Below, one piece after another: positions 1-5,722 of a stretch of 5,863 nucleotides of DNA. Under the pieces are notes generated by a model that searched no databases, was not told where the DNA came from, and saw only the letters and a list, made by a program, of their open reading frames with translations. The stretch comes from Pseudomonadota bacterium. GTDB lineage: Bacteria; Myxococcota; Polyangia; Polyangiales; Polyangiaceae. Both the position numbers and the translations under genes were made by a program. The stretch spans positions 1 through 5,863 of the forward strand of contig JAEZYO010000759.1 in the NCBI GenBank assembly GCA_023419055.1, given 5' to 3'. The first letter of the stretch is position 1; each line of letters opens with the position of its first letter.

Positions 1-1
1 G

Positions 2-181
2 GGCCGTCAGCTCGCAAAGGGCATCACCAAGGTGTGCGTCGACGATGGTCGTAGAGATGATGGGGGCCCGAATGTCGGAGGCGGCGCGAGAACGAGCTCC
101 ACGCGCTAGGTCGGCTGCAAAGGGCCAGGCCCATTCGTGCTCTTTCGATTGAGGGATGCGCTCGGGCTGTGGCCGAAGGTG
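2..181 (-). pseudogene. Possible 5'-truncated remnant of an unrecognised gene
   Basis: Read on the minus strand from 181 to 2, this frame is open for 60 codons and runs off the left edge. The residues look protein-like: an EWAWPFAADLARGARSRAA stretch is followed by a hydrophobic segment with STTIVDAHLGDALCEL. Third positions are mostly G or C. Followed upstream into the insertion sequence, the frame stays open to 253, with a stop at 254-256. It has no ATG, GTG or TTG codon anywhere, so it cannot start here. It is therefore either a gene that lost its 5' end when the insertion sequence arrived, or a chance open frame. I do not recognise the family. The three plus-strand frames of this stretch each contain a stop. 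Confidence 0.3.
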
Positions 182-183
182 AG

Positions 184-209
184 TGAAGCTCCCCCGGTTC
201 GGTAGACAG
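184..209 (+). repeat. Left terminal inverted repeat of the IS3 element
   Basis: This 26-bp end starts TGAAG and contains a CCCCCG core and a terminal GACAG. It matches the reverse complement of 1407-1432 at 20 of 26 positions, with the core (190-196) and the inner end (205-209) identical. Its TG tip is the IS3-family hallmark. Confidence 0.87.
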
Positions 210-244
210 GCAAATCGAAGTAAACTGCCTGGAGACCGGATCTC

Positions 245-529
245 ATGCCCAAGTCACGAAAGAACTACACGGAAGAATTCAAGCGCGAAGCGGTACGCGC
301 GATGGAGCTCCGCGGGGAGCGCACAGTCGGCCATATCGCTAAGAGCCTAGGTGTCCCCGAGAACATGCTGCACCAGTGGCGCAAGAAGCTCGGGTCGCAA
401 ATCGCAGACACGTCCGAGGAGACGCCGGAGCAGGAGCTGAAGCGGCTGCGACGCGAAGTGGCTGATTTGAAGCGGGAGCGCGAAATCTTAAAAAAAGCCA
501 CGGCCTTCTTCGCCAAGGAGAACTCGTGA
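245..529 (+). CDS. IS3-family transposase OrfA (DNA-binding subunit)
   Basis: This 94-residue protein has the size and layout of IS3-family OrfA. Residues 7-17 (NYTEEFKREAV) are the family's usual N-terminal motif. A helix-turn-helix follows at about residues 24-48, including HIAKSLGVPENMLHQWRKK, and would recognise the terminal repeats. A charged, heptad-rich segment at about 62-85 (ELKRLRREVADLKRE) is the coiled coil used for oligomerisation, and the protein ends in the typical ILKKATAFFAKE. The ATG is supported by GGAG at 231-234, ten bases upstream. The stop codon overlaps the presumed GTG start of orfB. In this family OrfA alone usually represses, while the OrfAB fusion made by frameshifting is the active transposase. 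OrfA itself looks intact. Confidence 0.92.
   Translation: MPKSRKNYTEEFKREAVRAMELRGERTVGHIAKSLGVPENMLHQWRKKLGSQIADTSEETPEQELKRLRREVADLKREREILKKATAFFAKENS
490..496 (+). other. A7 slippery site for programmed -1 frameshifting (OrfAB)
   Basis: Seven A residues followed by G are read in the orfA frame as A AAA AAA G, the heptamer type at which IS3-family elements slip back one base. The -1 frame has no stop from here through 526 into orfB, so slippage would give a continuous OrfAB fusion. Its position, within the last 13 codons of orfA, is where it is expected. I did not identify a stimulating stem-loop downstream. Confidence 0.75.
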
Positions 530-1400
530 CGCCCTACGAGTTCATCGAAGCGGAGAAGGCGAACTACAGCGTGAGCGAGCTGTGCTCGGCGCTCGAGGTG
601 TCGCGCAGCGTTACAGCAAGTGGCGCACAGCCAGCCCGAGCCGGAGAGCTCGCGAAGACGAGCGCCTCACCGCCCACGTGAGGGCCATCCATCAGCGAAG
701 TCGTCGTACGTACGGGAGCCCGCGTGTTCATGCGGAGCTTCGTGCTCAGGGTCAACGTGTCAGCCGCAAGCGCGTCGAGCGTTTGATGCGCGAGGAAGGG
801 CTCCAGGCCCGTAGAAAGCGCCGCTTTCGTGTCACGACGGAGTCCGGCCACGGCCTGCCTGTTGCGCGCAACGTCTTGGCGCGCCGCTTCGCTGCTGACG
901 CTCCGGACAGCGCATGGGTCGGCGACATCACGTACATCTGGACGGCTCAGGGGTGGCTCTACCTCGCCGTCCTGCTCGACCTCTTCTCGCGGCGGGTCGT
1001 GGGTTGGGCGCTGCGTCCAACGCTGGCCGGAGAGCTCGCGACGGAAGCCCTGGAAATGGCCCTGACGCGTCGCCAGCCGCCTCGCGGCCTGATTCACCAC
1101 ACCGACCGCGGGTGCCAGTACGCGGCTCGCGAGTACCGGGATGTGCTCGCCAAGAGAGGCATCACTTGCAGCATGAGCCGTCGTGCCAACTGCTGGGACA
1201 ACGCTGTCGCGGAGAGCTTCTTCGCAACCCTGAAGGCAGAGCTCGTCCACGATCGCGAATTCGCCACCCACGCCGAAGCTCGCGCCGCTATCACCGACTA
1301 CATCGAGAGCTTCTACAACGCCGAACGTCGACACTCAGCCCTCGGTTACGTCAGCCCCATCGCCTTTGAACTTGCCAGCAAGGAGTCGATTGCGGCATAG
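526..1400 (+). pseudogene. IS3-family transposase OrfB (DDE catalytic subunit), disrupted by a 1-bp deletion
   Basis: OrfB cuts and joins the element's ends. Its N-terminus reads in the frame of the GTG at 526, which overlaps the orfA stop (VTPYEFIEAEKANYSVSEL and on to SRS at 601-609). The family then expects SRSGYYKWR or similar. The sequence gives AGC G-T TAC AGC AAG TGG, so one G is missing next to 610. Reading then continues in another frame from about 612 (YSKWR) to the TAG at 1398-1400. Without correction, the first frame stops at 679-681 after 51 codons. With the G restored the protein would be 291 residues, normal for OrfB. The catalytic triad is intact: D at 924-926 (WVGDITYI), D at 1104-1106 (HHTDRGCQY) and E at 1212-1214 (NCWDNAVAESFF), with 35 residues between the last two. 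The C-terminal YNAERRHSALGYVSP motif is also present. A sequencing error is the main alternative to a true mutation. Confidence 0.88.
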
Positions 1401-1406
1401 TTTTCT

Positions 1407-1432
1407 CTGTCCACTGAATCGGGGGATTTCCA
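1407..1432 (-). repeat. Right terminal inverted repeat of the IS3 element
   Basis: The 26 bp here are the partner of 184-209 in inverted orientation, ending TTTCCA so that the outer tip is CA. A GGGGG run at 1421-1425 matches the C run of the left end. Six positions differ between the two repeats, which is common between IS3-family ends. Confidence 0.87.
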
Positions 1433-1687
1433 GTGGACCGCGTGGTCGGAGCACGAGCACGTCGCTTCACGGCGGTGATTCGCTTCGAGCCGCAAGGCGA
1501 GGGGACGAACTACACCGCGCACGTCGTGCACCCCGACGAAGCGAGGAAGAGCAAGCACGACGGGATGGGCTTCGTCGACGGGTGGGGCAGCGCCACGGAC
1601 CAACTCGCTCGAACGCTGCGTCGTCGATTGGCTCCGTGTTTGCGCGAGCGATGGTTACTTTTGAGACACCGCACTCGAAGAGTTTAG
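1433..1687 (+). pseudogene. C-terminal fragment of an AHSA1/SRPBCC-domain protein
   Basis: The frame starting directly at the IS boundary (GTG at 1433) encodes the end of an activator-of-Hsp90-ATPase-homologue-1-like (AHSA1, SRPBCC fold) protein. Recognisable parts are RRFTAVIRFEPQGEGTNYTA, then HPDEARKSKHDGMGF and GWGSATDQLARTLRR. These match the family's last beta strands and long C-terminal helix, including the characteristic MGF..GWG..TDQL pattern. Family members are about 140-170 residues, so roughly the first 90 or more are missing; they are not found in the 183 bases left of the IS. After about 1630 the translation (PCLRERWLLLRHRTRR, stop at 1685-1687) no longer resembles the family and may be a shifted or foreign tail. 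SRPBCC proteins bind small hydrophobic ligands; no specific role can be assigned. This is very probably a non-functional remnant. Confidence 0.72.
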
Positions 1688-1703
1688 AACGCCAATGTTA
1701 GGG

Positions 1704-1739
1704 GGCCGTTCGACTCGATCTTTTGCGAGTGAGGCGGCC
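1704..1739. repeat. Imperfect stem-loop downstream of the AHSA1 remnant
   Basis: Outer arms GGCCG (1704-1708) and CGGCC (1735-1739) and inner arms ACTCG (1713-1717) and CGAGT (1726-1730) are separated by symmetric 4-nt internal segments, two of whose positions could form G-U pairs. The loop is 8 nt. It lies 17 bases after the stop at 1687 and could be the old gene's terminator, but no T-tract follows, so a dispersed intergenic repeat is equally possible. Confidence 0.4.
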
Positions 1740-1995
1740 GTGCGCGGAGCGTAGTCACCCTTAGGGGTTTGACGCCTCGGCGGGCGGGGAGAGCGAGCGG
1801 AGGCGGCGAAATAGCGGTGATTTCAAAGTAAATCGGGCTGTCCATCGGGGTGCGAACGGCCACGCAGCTCGTGCTGTGGCGTGCGCCTTGGGTACCGGTT
1901 TCACTGGATCTTTTTGGCGCTACTAGCTTCTTGAAAAGCGTCAGAAATCTTTGGTCCATCCGAGGGGCCACGTGACTCCGCTTGGGAGTGAACCC

Positions 1996-2017
1996 CGCAC
2001 CAGAGCCTACTGGTGCG
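1996..2017. repeat. Perfect 8-bp inverted repeat (hairpin)
   Basis: CGCACCAG (1996-2003) is followed by a 6-nt spacer and CTGGTGCG (2010-2017). The arms are perfectly complementary. It lies about 225 bases before the DUF1592 start, with no T-tract. It could be an operator half-site pair or part of a leader structure; there is no evidence for either beyond the symmetry. Confidence 0.45.
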
Positions 2018-2108
2018 CGCGGAGTGCCGTGACGATGCCGAGGTCGATTCGAGCGAAGACGTCTGCGACGTTCGAACAGAGCAACCGGCACTCCCTACCC
2101 ACTTTCTT

Positions 2109-2132
2109 GGGGATGAGATTTATCTCATCCCC
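2109..2132. promoter_or_regulatory. Perfect 11-bp palindrome, candidate operator or leader hairpin
   Basis: GGGGATGAGAT (2109-2119), a 2-nt centre TT, and ATCTCATCCCC (2122-2132) form a perfect dyad. It lies 110 bases upstream of the DUF1592 start codon. The length and tight centre suit a site for a dimeric repressor or activator. In RNA it would form a 10-bp stem with a 4-nt TTTA loop. It lacks a T-tract, so it is not a typical intrinsic terminator. Shorter symmetric elements follow directly (CTCTGCAGAG at 2141-2150, and the 2150-2181 repeat). The regulatory role is inferred from position and symmetry only. Confidence 0.5.
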
Positions 2133-2149
2133 GTCTGGAACTCTGCAGA

Positions 2150-2181
2150 GACCAAACGAGAAAGAACTCGTCTGTTTGGTC
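2150..2181. repeat. Bulged inverted repeat upstream of the operon
   Basis: GACCAAACGAG (2150-2160) pairs with a right arm that reads CTCGT, then four extra bases, then TTGGTC (2167-2181), around a 6-nt AAAGAA loop. The pairing is 11 bp with one 4-nt bulge. It abuts the self-complementary decamer CTCTGCAGAG (2141-2150). If transcribed, it would be a leader-RNA structure about 62 bases before the start codon. Confidence 0.4.
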
Positions 2182-2227
2182 CTAACCGCCGGTACTAGAG
2201 ACGGAAGCTTGTCGGGCTCCGTTCGTT

Positions 2228-2233
2228 GAAAGG
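2228..2233 (+). promoter_or_regulatory. Ribosome-binding site that fixes the DUF1592 gene start
   Basis: GAAAGG ends nine bases before the ATG at 2243, an ideal spacing. The in-frame TTG at 2237 is only three bases from it, too close to be the initiator, so the ATG two codons later is chosen. Confidence 0.7.
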
Positions 2234-2242
2234 TCGTTGCCA

Positions 2243-3946
2243 ATGAAAGAAAAGCGGATTCTGGTCGCTGTGGGAGCGCTTTCCGCCGCGCTCGCCGCGT
2301 GTACAGGGGGCGTTGACGGAGGGAAGTCGGAGGGAAGCGGCTCCGGTTCCGGTTCTGGTTCTGGTTCCGGTGGCTCGAGCAACGGTTCCGGAGGCGGCAC
2401 GGGGGGCGGTGATATCTCCGACCCGACCAAGTGTGTTCCCGGCATCCCGAACACGACTCAGCTCCCGCGTCTCTTGAACCGGGAGTACGACGCCGTAGTG
2501 CGCGACTTGCTCGGCGTCACGAACCTCGCGAGCACGGGCAAGCCCCCGTCAGCGAACCTGATCGCTGACCATGACGGCGCGATGAACTTCGATACCTGGG
2601 ACGCGTACCAGGACGTCGCCGAGCTGATCGCTACGGAGGTGATGACGGGCACGCTCCGCTCGAAGTTCATTCAATGCGATCCGGCCGCCGCGGGCTGCTT
2701 GACGCAGACGATCAAGGACTTTGGGCGCAAGGCGTTCCGCCGGCCGCTCACCGACCTCGAGGTGCAGCGCTTCGAGAAGCTGAGCCAGACGACCCCGGCC
2801 GGCACCCCCGAGGAAGTGGCAGAGACGACCCTCTACTCGTTCCTGGTTTCCCCCTCCTTCATCATGATCCCGGAGCTCGCGCCCGAGGTCGAGGGCTCGG
2901 CCATCAAGCTCAGCGCGCACGAGGTGGCGGCGCGCCTCTCCTTCTTGCTCTGGGGCTCCGTTCCGGACGAGGAGCTCAGCATGGCGGCCGACAGCAACGC
3001 GCTCGGCACCAAGGAGCAGATCCTCGCTCAGGCGGAGCGCATGATCGCGATCCGCGAGAAGACGGGGCCGCTGGTGGCGAACTACCACCGCTCCTACCTC
3101 CAGATGGAGACCACTCACTGGTGGAAGGTCCAGCACGACAAGACCATCTTCCCGTCATACTCCGAGACCGCAGCGCCGACGCTGCTCGCGGAGCTCGACG
3201 CCTTCTTCGAAGAGGTGGCGTTCGGCGGTGGCTCCTTCAAGGACATCTTCCTCAGCAACGTCGGCTACGTGACGAACGAAACGGCCGCGCTCTACGGTCT
3301 CGATCCGGCGGCCTACGGCCCGACGCTCACTCGCGTGGAGTTCGACCCCGCCCAGCGCCCAGGTTTCTTGACCCGCGCAGGGTTCTTGAGCTCGTTCTCG
3401 AACTTCGACGCCACGAGCCCGATTCTCCGCGGAGCGTTCATCACGGTGAACATCCTCGGCGTCGACCCGGGCCCGCCCGCTCCCGAAGCGCTCACCACCC
3501 CTGCGCCCCCCGGCGAGTACAAGACGCGCCGCGCCTACATCGAAGCCCTCACTGGCCAGGTCGGTTGCGCTCACTGCCACATGCCGTTCGTCAATCCTCC
3601 GGGCTTCGCGCTCGAGAACTACGACGCCATCGGCGCCTGGCAGACGGTCGACCGACTCGGTGATCCGATCAACTCCGCTGCCACGGTCACCTTCAGCGAG
3701 GACAACGTGAAGGACATCACGTCGCCCCGCCAGCTGATGGAGGAAATCGGAAACGGTCCGCAGGCCAAGCGCATCTACGCCGAGAAGTGGGTTTCATTCG
3801 CCTACGGCCGCGCACCGAACTCGAACGACGCCTGCGTCGTCGAAGATCTCAACGGCAAGCTCGCCCAGGATGGATACACCGTCCTCAATCTCCTCGCTGA
3901 TTTGACTCAAGCAGATTCCTTCCGTCTGCGAACCCGCGCCAACTGA
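2243..3946 (+). CDS. DUF1592-family lipoprotein with one c-type heme motif
   Basis: The protein has 567 residues. Residues 1-20 form a lipoprotein signal with lipobox LAAC, so Cys20 would be lipidated and the protein anchored outside the cytoplasm. A Gly/Ser linker (31-56) follows. The rest matches the multi-domain family known from Planctomycetes and myxobacteria: a DUF1587-like start (about 74-91, LPRLLNREYDAVVRDLLG), DUF1595-like (about 152-205, KAFRRPLTDLEVQRF), DUF1592 (about 222-353, SAHEVAARLSFLLWGSVPDEEL), DUF1588 (about 371-468, PGFLTRAGFLSS and SPILRGAF) and DUF1585-like (about 494-562). A single CAHCH at 442-446 is a c-type heme attachment motif, set in the family's CxxCH..F.NPPGFALENYDAIG context. 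Heme would be attached after Sec export. A redox or electron-transfer role is inferred; no reaction has been established that I know of. The stop lies 17 bases before the DUF1552 gene, implying one transcript. Confidence 0.92.
   Translation: MKEKRILVAVGALSAALAACTGGVDGGKSEGSGSGSGSGSGSGGSSNGSGGGTGGGDISDPTKCVPGIPNTTQLPRLLNREYDAVVRDLLGVTNLASTGKPPSANLIADHDGAMNFDTWDAYQDVAELIATEVMTGTLRSKFIQCDPAAAGCLTQTIKDFGRKAFRRPLTDLEVQRFEKLSQTTPAGTPEEVAETTLYSFLVSPSFIMIPELAPEVEGSAIKLSAHEVAARLSFLLWGSVPDEELSMAADSNALGTKEQILAQAERMIAIREKTGPLVANYHRSYLQMETTHWWKVQHDKTIFPSYSETAAPTLLAELDAFFEEVAFGGGSFKDIFLSNVGYVTNETAALYGLDPAAYGPTLTRVEFDPAQRPGFLTRAGFLSSFSNFDATSPILRGAFITVNILGVDPGPPAPEALTTPAPPGEYKTRRAYIEALTGQVGCAHCHMPFVNPPGFALENYDAIGAWQTVDRLGDPINSAATVTFSEDNVKDITSPRQLMEEIGNGPQAKRIYAEKWVSFAYGRAPNSNDACVVEDLNGKLAQDGYTVLNLLADLTQADSFRLRTRAN
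2333..2368 (+). repeat. Tandem 6-bp repeat encoding a (Gly-Ser)6 linker
   Basis: Six consecutive hexamers encode Gly-Ser; four of them (2345-2368) are GGTTCC or GGTTCT. The tract lies just after the lipidated cysteine. Because the unit is 6 bp, copy-number change would lengthen or shorten the tether without a frameshift. Confidence 0.8.
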
Positions 3947-3963
3947 CCAGGGAAATCCGGACC

Positions 3964-5628
3964 ATGAAGAAGCAACTGAACCGAAGAATTTTCCTCCGCG
4001 GCCTCGGCGGAGCCGCCGTCGCCGCCCCGTTCCTCAGCTCCCTCGCCGAGCGTCACGCCAAGGCGCAGTCCGTCCCCGCCGCGGGCTCGCCGAAGCGGCT
4101 GATCGTGATGTTCACGCACTACGGTTGCATCACGACCCGTTTCTTCCCGGCCAAGGCGCACGGCGCGCTCACCGCCGCAGACCTCACGTCGACCACGCTC
4201 GCTCCGCTCGCCGACTACGCGTCCAAGATCCTCATCCCTCGCGGCATCCGCGCCATGAACGAGTGGACGGCGACCAGGGCGCGCGGTCAGGGCAACGATC
4301 CGCACACCCAGGTGACCGGCACGCTCTTGAGCTGCCAGCCCGTGGCACCCCACGGCGACGACCCGTTCGACTTCGATCAGGAGAAGAAGTTCAACGCCAA
4401 GCCGATCGGGCGCACGCTCGACCACGTCATCGCGGAGCAGATCAGCCAGACCAAGGCGCCGCTCTTCATGCGTGTGGGTAACGTCACCGACAACAACATG
4501 GCGGCGATCTCGTACACCGCGCCGAAGGCGGGCTCGATGGTCGGCGACGCCTTCCCGGGCGTGGGCTCTCCCTCGCAGGTGTTCAGCAACCTCACCGGCC
4601 TCTTCAAGGACGACGAGCCGATGTCCCCGGACACCTACGCAGCCGTCAAAGGCAAGAGCGTCATCGATCTCGTCGCCGACGATCTCGCAACGCTCGAGCG
4701 TTTCGACATGAGCATGGCCGACCGGGAGAAGCTCGCAGCCTGGAAGGAGCTCCTCCACCAGACCGGCGGCATCATCGCTTCCGCCGAGTGCAACGAGAAC
4801 GCGGCGGCGTTGCTCAACCTGACCCCCGAGAACATCCAGAAGGTGCCGACCGGGGGCCTGAACCAGGACGTCATCACTGCCTCCATCACGGACACCCTGG
4901 ACGCGGCCGACATCTACTCGAGCGTCGCGGTGCTTTCGGCGGTCTGCGACTACAATCGCGTGATCTTCCTGAAGTACCCCGGGAATTACATCTTCAGAGG
5001 TCTTGGCCTGGAGAGTGAGAACCACGGTCTTTCCCACCGCATCGGCGACGCCGGCATGCAGGGTACCTGCGAGCCCGGCGTCCTCGACGCTCTGGCCAAG
5101 ATCGACTCGTACTACGCGGAGAAGTTCGCCTACCTCGTCGGCCAGCTCGAAGGCATCAAGGAAGGCGAGGGGACCGTCCTCGACAACACCGCCACGGTCT
5201 GGCTCCAGGAAATGTCGGACGGCAACGCCCACAACCTCAACAACATGCCCATCATTCAGGCGGGCAGCTGCGGTGGCTTCTTCAAGGTGGGTCAGGCCGT
5301 GAACCTGGTCGACGGCGCTGCCACCATGTCGAACGGCAGGAGCGAGGCCCTGTGCGCCAACGGCGCTCAGGACCAGGTCGACGGGACCAAGCAGACGACC
5401 GGCACCGAGGCGAACCTCGCCAACGCGCCGATCAACAAGTACTACGTCAGTCTCATGAACGCCCTCGGGGTGAAGGCCGGCGCGGACGGATTCCCGCTCG
5501 CAGGCGGCTCTGCGGAGGTGACTCACTTCGGCAGGTACGACAAGACCGAGGACTTCAGGGACGGCGACGCAGCTCCGCCCAAGATCAACAGTCCGGGTGG
5601 CTTCGACGCTCTCAAGGCCAACGCCTGA
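3964..5628 (+). CDS. DUF1552-family protein with Tat signal peptide
   Basis: The protein has 554 residues. Its N-terminus carries a twin-arginine signal: NRRIFLRG (6-13), a hydrophobic stretch (14-27) and a likely cleavage after AKA at 34. It would be exported folded, often a sign of a bound cofactor. The body fits DUF1552: KRLIVMFTHYG (44-54) at the mature start, NDPHTQVTGTLLS (111-123), a central acidic/helical part (about 215-330), HGLSHRIGD (354-362), LDNTATVWLQEMSDGNAH (406-423) and MPIIQAGSCGGFFKVG (428-443). DUF1552 resembles DUF1501 and other alkaline-phosphatase-like proteins in layout, so the conserved Asp and His residues might bind metal; this is inferred. The ATG follows AGGGA (3949-3953) by ten bases. 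It directly follows the DUF1592 gene and is probably translated from the same mRNA, consistent with the two products acting together outside the cytoplasm. The substrate is unknown. Confidence 0.92.
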   Translation: MKKQLNRRIFLRGLGGAAVAAPFLSSLAERHAKAQSVPAAGSPKRLIVMFTHYGCITTRFFPAKAHGALTAADLTSTTLAPLADYASKILIPRGIRAMNEWTATRARGQGNDPHTQVTGTLLSCQPVAPHGDDPFDFDQEKKFNAKPIGRTLDHVIAEQISQTKAPLFMRVGNVTDNNMAAISYTAPKAGSMVGDAFPGVGSPSQVFSNLTGLFKDDEPMSPDTYAAVKGKSVIDLVADDLATLERFDMSMADREKLAAWKELLHQTGGIIASAECNENAAALLNLTPENIQKVPTGGLNQDVITASITDTLDAADIYSSVAVLSAVCDYNRVIFLKYPGNYIFRGLGLESENHGLSHRIGDAGMQGTCEPGVLDALAKIDSYYAEKFAYLVGQLEGIKEGEGTVLDNTATVWLQEMSDGNAHNLNNMPIIQAGSCGGFFKVGQAVNLVDGAATMSNGRSEALCANGAQDQVDGTKQTTGTEANLANAPINKYYVSLMNALGVKAGADGFPLAGGSAEVTHFGRYDKTEDFRDGDAAPPKINSPGGFDALKANA

Positions 5629-5662
5629 GCGCCGAGATCATCGCTGACGAGTTTTGGTTGGT

Positions 5663-5690
5663 AAAGGCCCCTCCCGTTGGAGGGGCCTTT
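5663..5690 (+). terminator. Perfect 12-bp hairpin after the DUF1592-DUF1552 operon
   Basis: AAAGGCCCCTCC (5663-5674), loop CGTT, and GGAGGGGCCTTT (5679-5690) form a perfect, GC-rich stem 34 bases after the DUF1552 stop. The left arm's A's face the closing T's, as in bidirectional terminators. The T-tract is only three bases and lies within the stem, with GGCATTACTT after it, so termination may be incomplete and allow read-through into the next gene. Confidence 0.8.
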
Positions 5691-5722
5691 GGCATTACTT
5701 CACCACTAACCCCCACGGACCC

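Larger units (their letters stand above)
184..1432 (+). mobile_element. IS3-family insertion sequence, 1249 bp, transposase frameshifted
   Basis: The element is bounded by imperfect 26-bp inverted repeats beginning TG and ending CA. It contains the two-gene arrangement typical of the IS3 family: a small HTH/coiled-coil orfA, an A-rich slippery site near its end, and an overlapping orfB in the -1 frame with an rve-type DD(35)E catalytic domain. The length is normal for the family (about 1.2-1.5 kb), and orfB stops only 6 bp before the right repeat, so both ends appear complete. No 3-5 bp target duplication is visible: GAG precedes the left end and GTG follows the right end. A one-base deletion in orfB makes this copy probably non-autonomous, though full-length transposase from another copy could still act on its ends. 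Confidence 0.93.
1688..2242. other. Intergenic region without a convincing gene, containing several inverted repeats
   Basis: About 555 bases separate the AHSA1 remnant from the DUF1592 gene. Short open frames exist on both strands, but none has a recognisable family, a good ribosome-binding site and coding-like composition together. The base composition is more mixed than in the flanking genes, with AT-richer patches around 1815-1840, 1905-1955 and 2095-2180. Inverted repeats lie at 1704-1739, 1996-2017, 2109-2132 and 2150-2181. The operon promoter should lie in the right half, but I could not pick a convincing -35/-10 pair. Confidence 0.6.

Noticed and set aside
179..187. Target-site duplication at the IS ends
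   Set aside because: Bases before the left end (GTGAG) and after the right end (GTGGA) share only part of their sequence and not in the register needed for a duplication.
203..226. TAGACA plus TAAACT as an IS promoter
   Set aside because: TAGACA resembles a -35 box, but TAAACT is only 12 bases away instead of about 17, and no suitable -10 is at the right distance.
582..611. GTG at 582 as the start of the long orfB frame
   Set aside because: Its first ten residues (MLGARGVAQR) are the wrong-frame reading of the real N-terminus, which continues in the frame of the GTG at 526. Only residues from about 612 on belong to the transposase.
564..1334. Open minus-strand frame opposite orfB
   Set aside because: Shadow of the transposase; no family resemblance, and the plus strand carries the DDE motifs.
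1684..2091. 135-codon minus-strand frame across the intergenic region
   Set aside because: Arg/Pro-rich, no domain, and it spans hairpins; more likely a chance frame or a translated repeat.
1992..2198. Short plus-strand frame ending in a protein-like stretch (FLGDEIYLIPVWN...)
   Set aside because: The translation looks plausible near the end, but there is no recognisable family, no ribosome-binding site for the GTG at 2013, mixed codon bias, and it overlaps three inverted repeats. Better explained as a leader/control region or a remnant.
2549..3663. Long open frames on both strands overlapping the DUF1592 gene (minus 2549-3136, plus 2674-3663)
   Set aside because: Both are shadow frames with Arg/Gly/Pro-rich translations and no motifs; the DUF1592 frame explains the region fully.
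3907..5526. 539-codon open frame on the minus strand opposite the DUF1552 gene
   Set aside because: It is a mirror of a GC-biased gene. The plus-strand frame has a Tat signal, a ribosome-binding site and family motifs, while the antisense translation is rich in Val/Arg/Gly/Glu with no recognisable domain.
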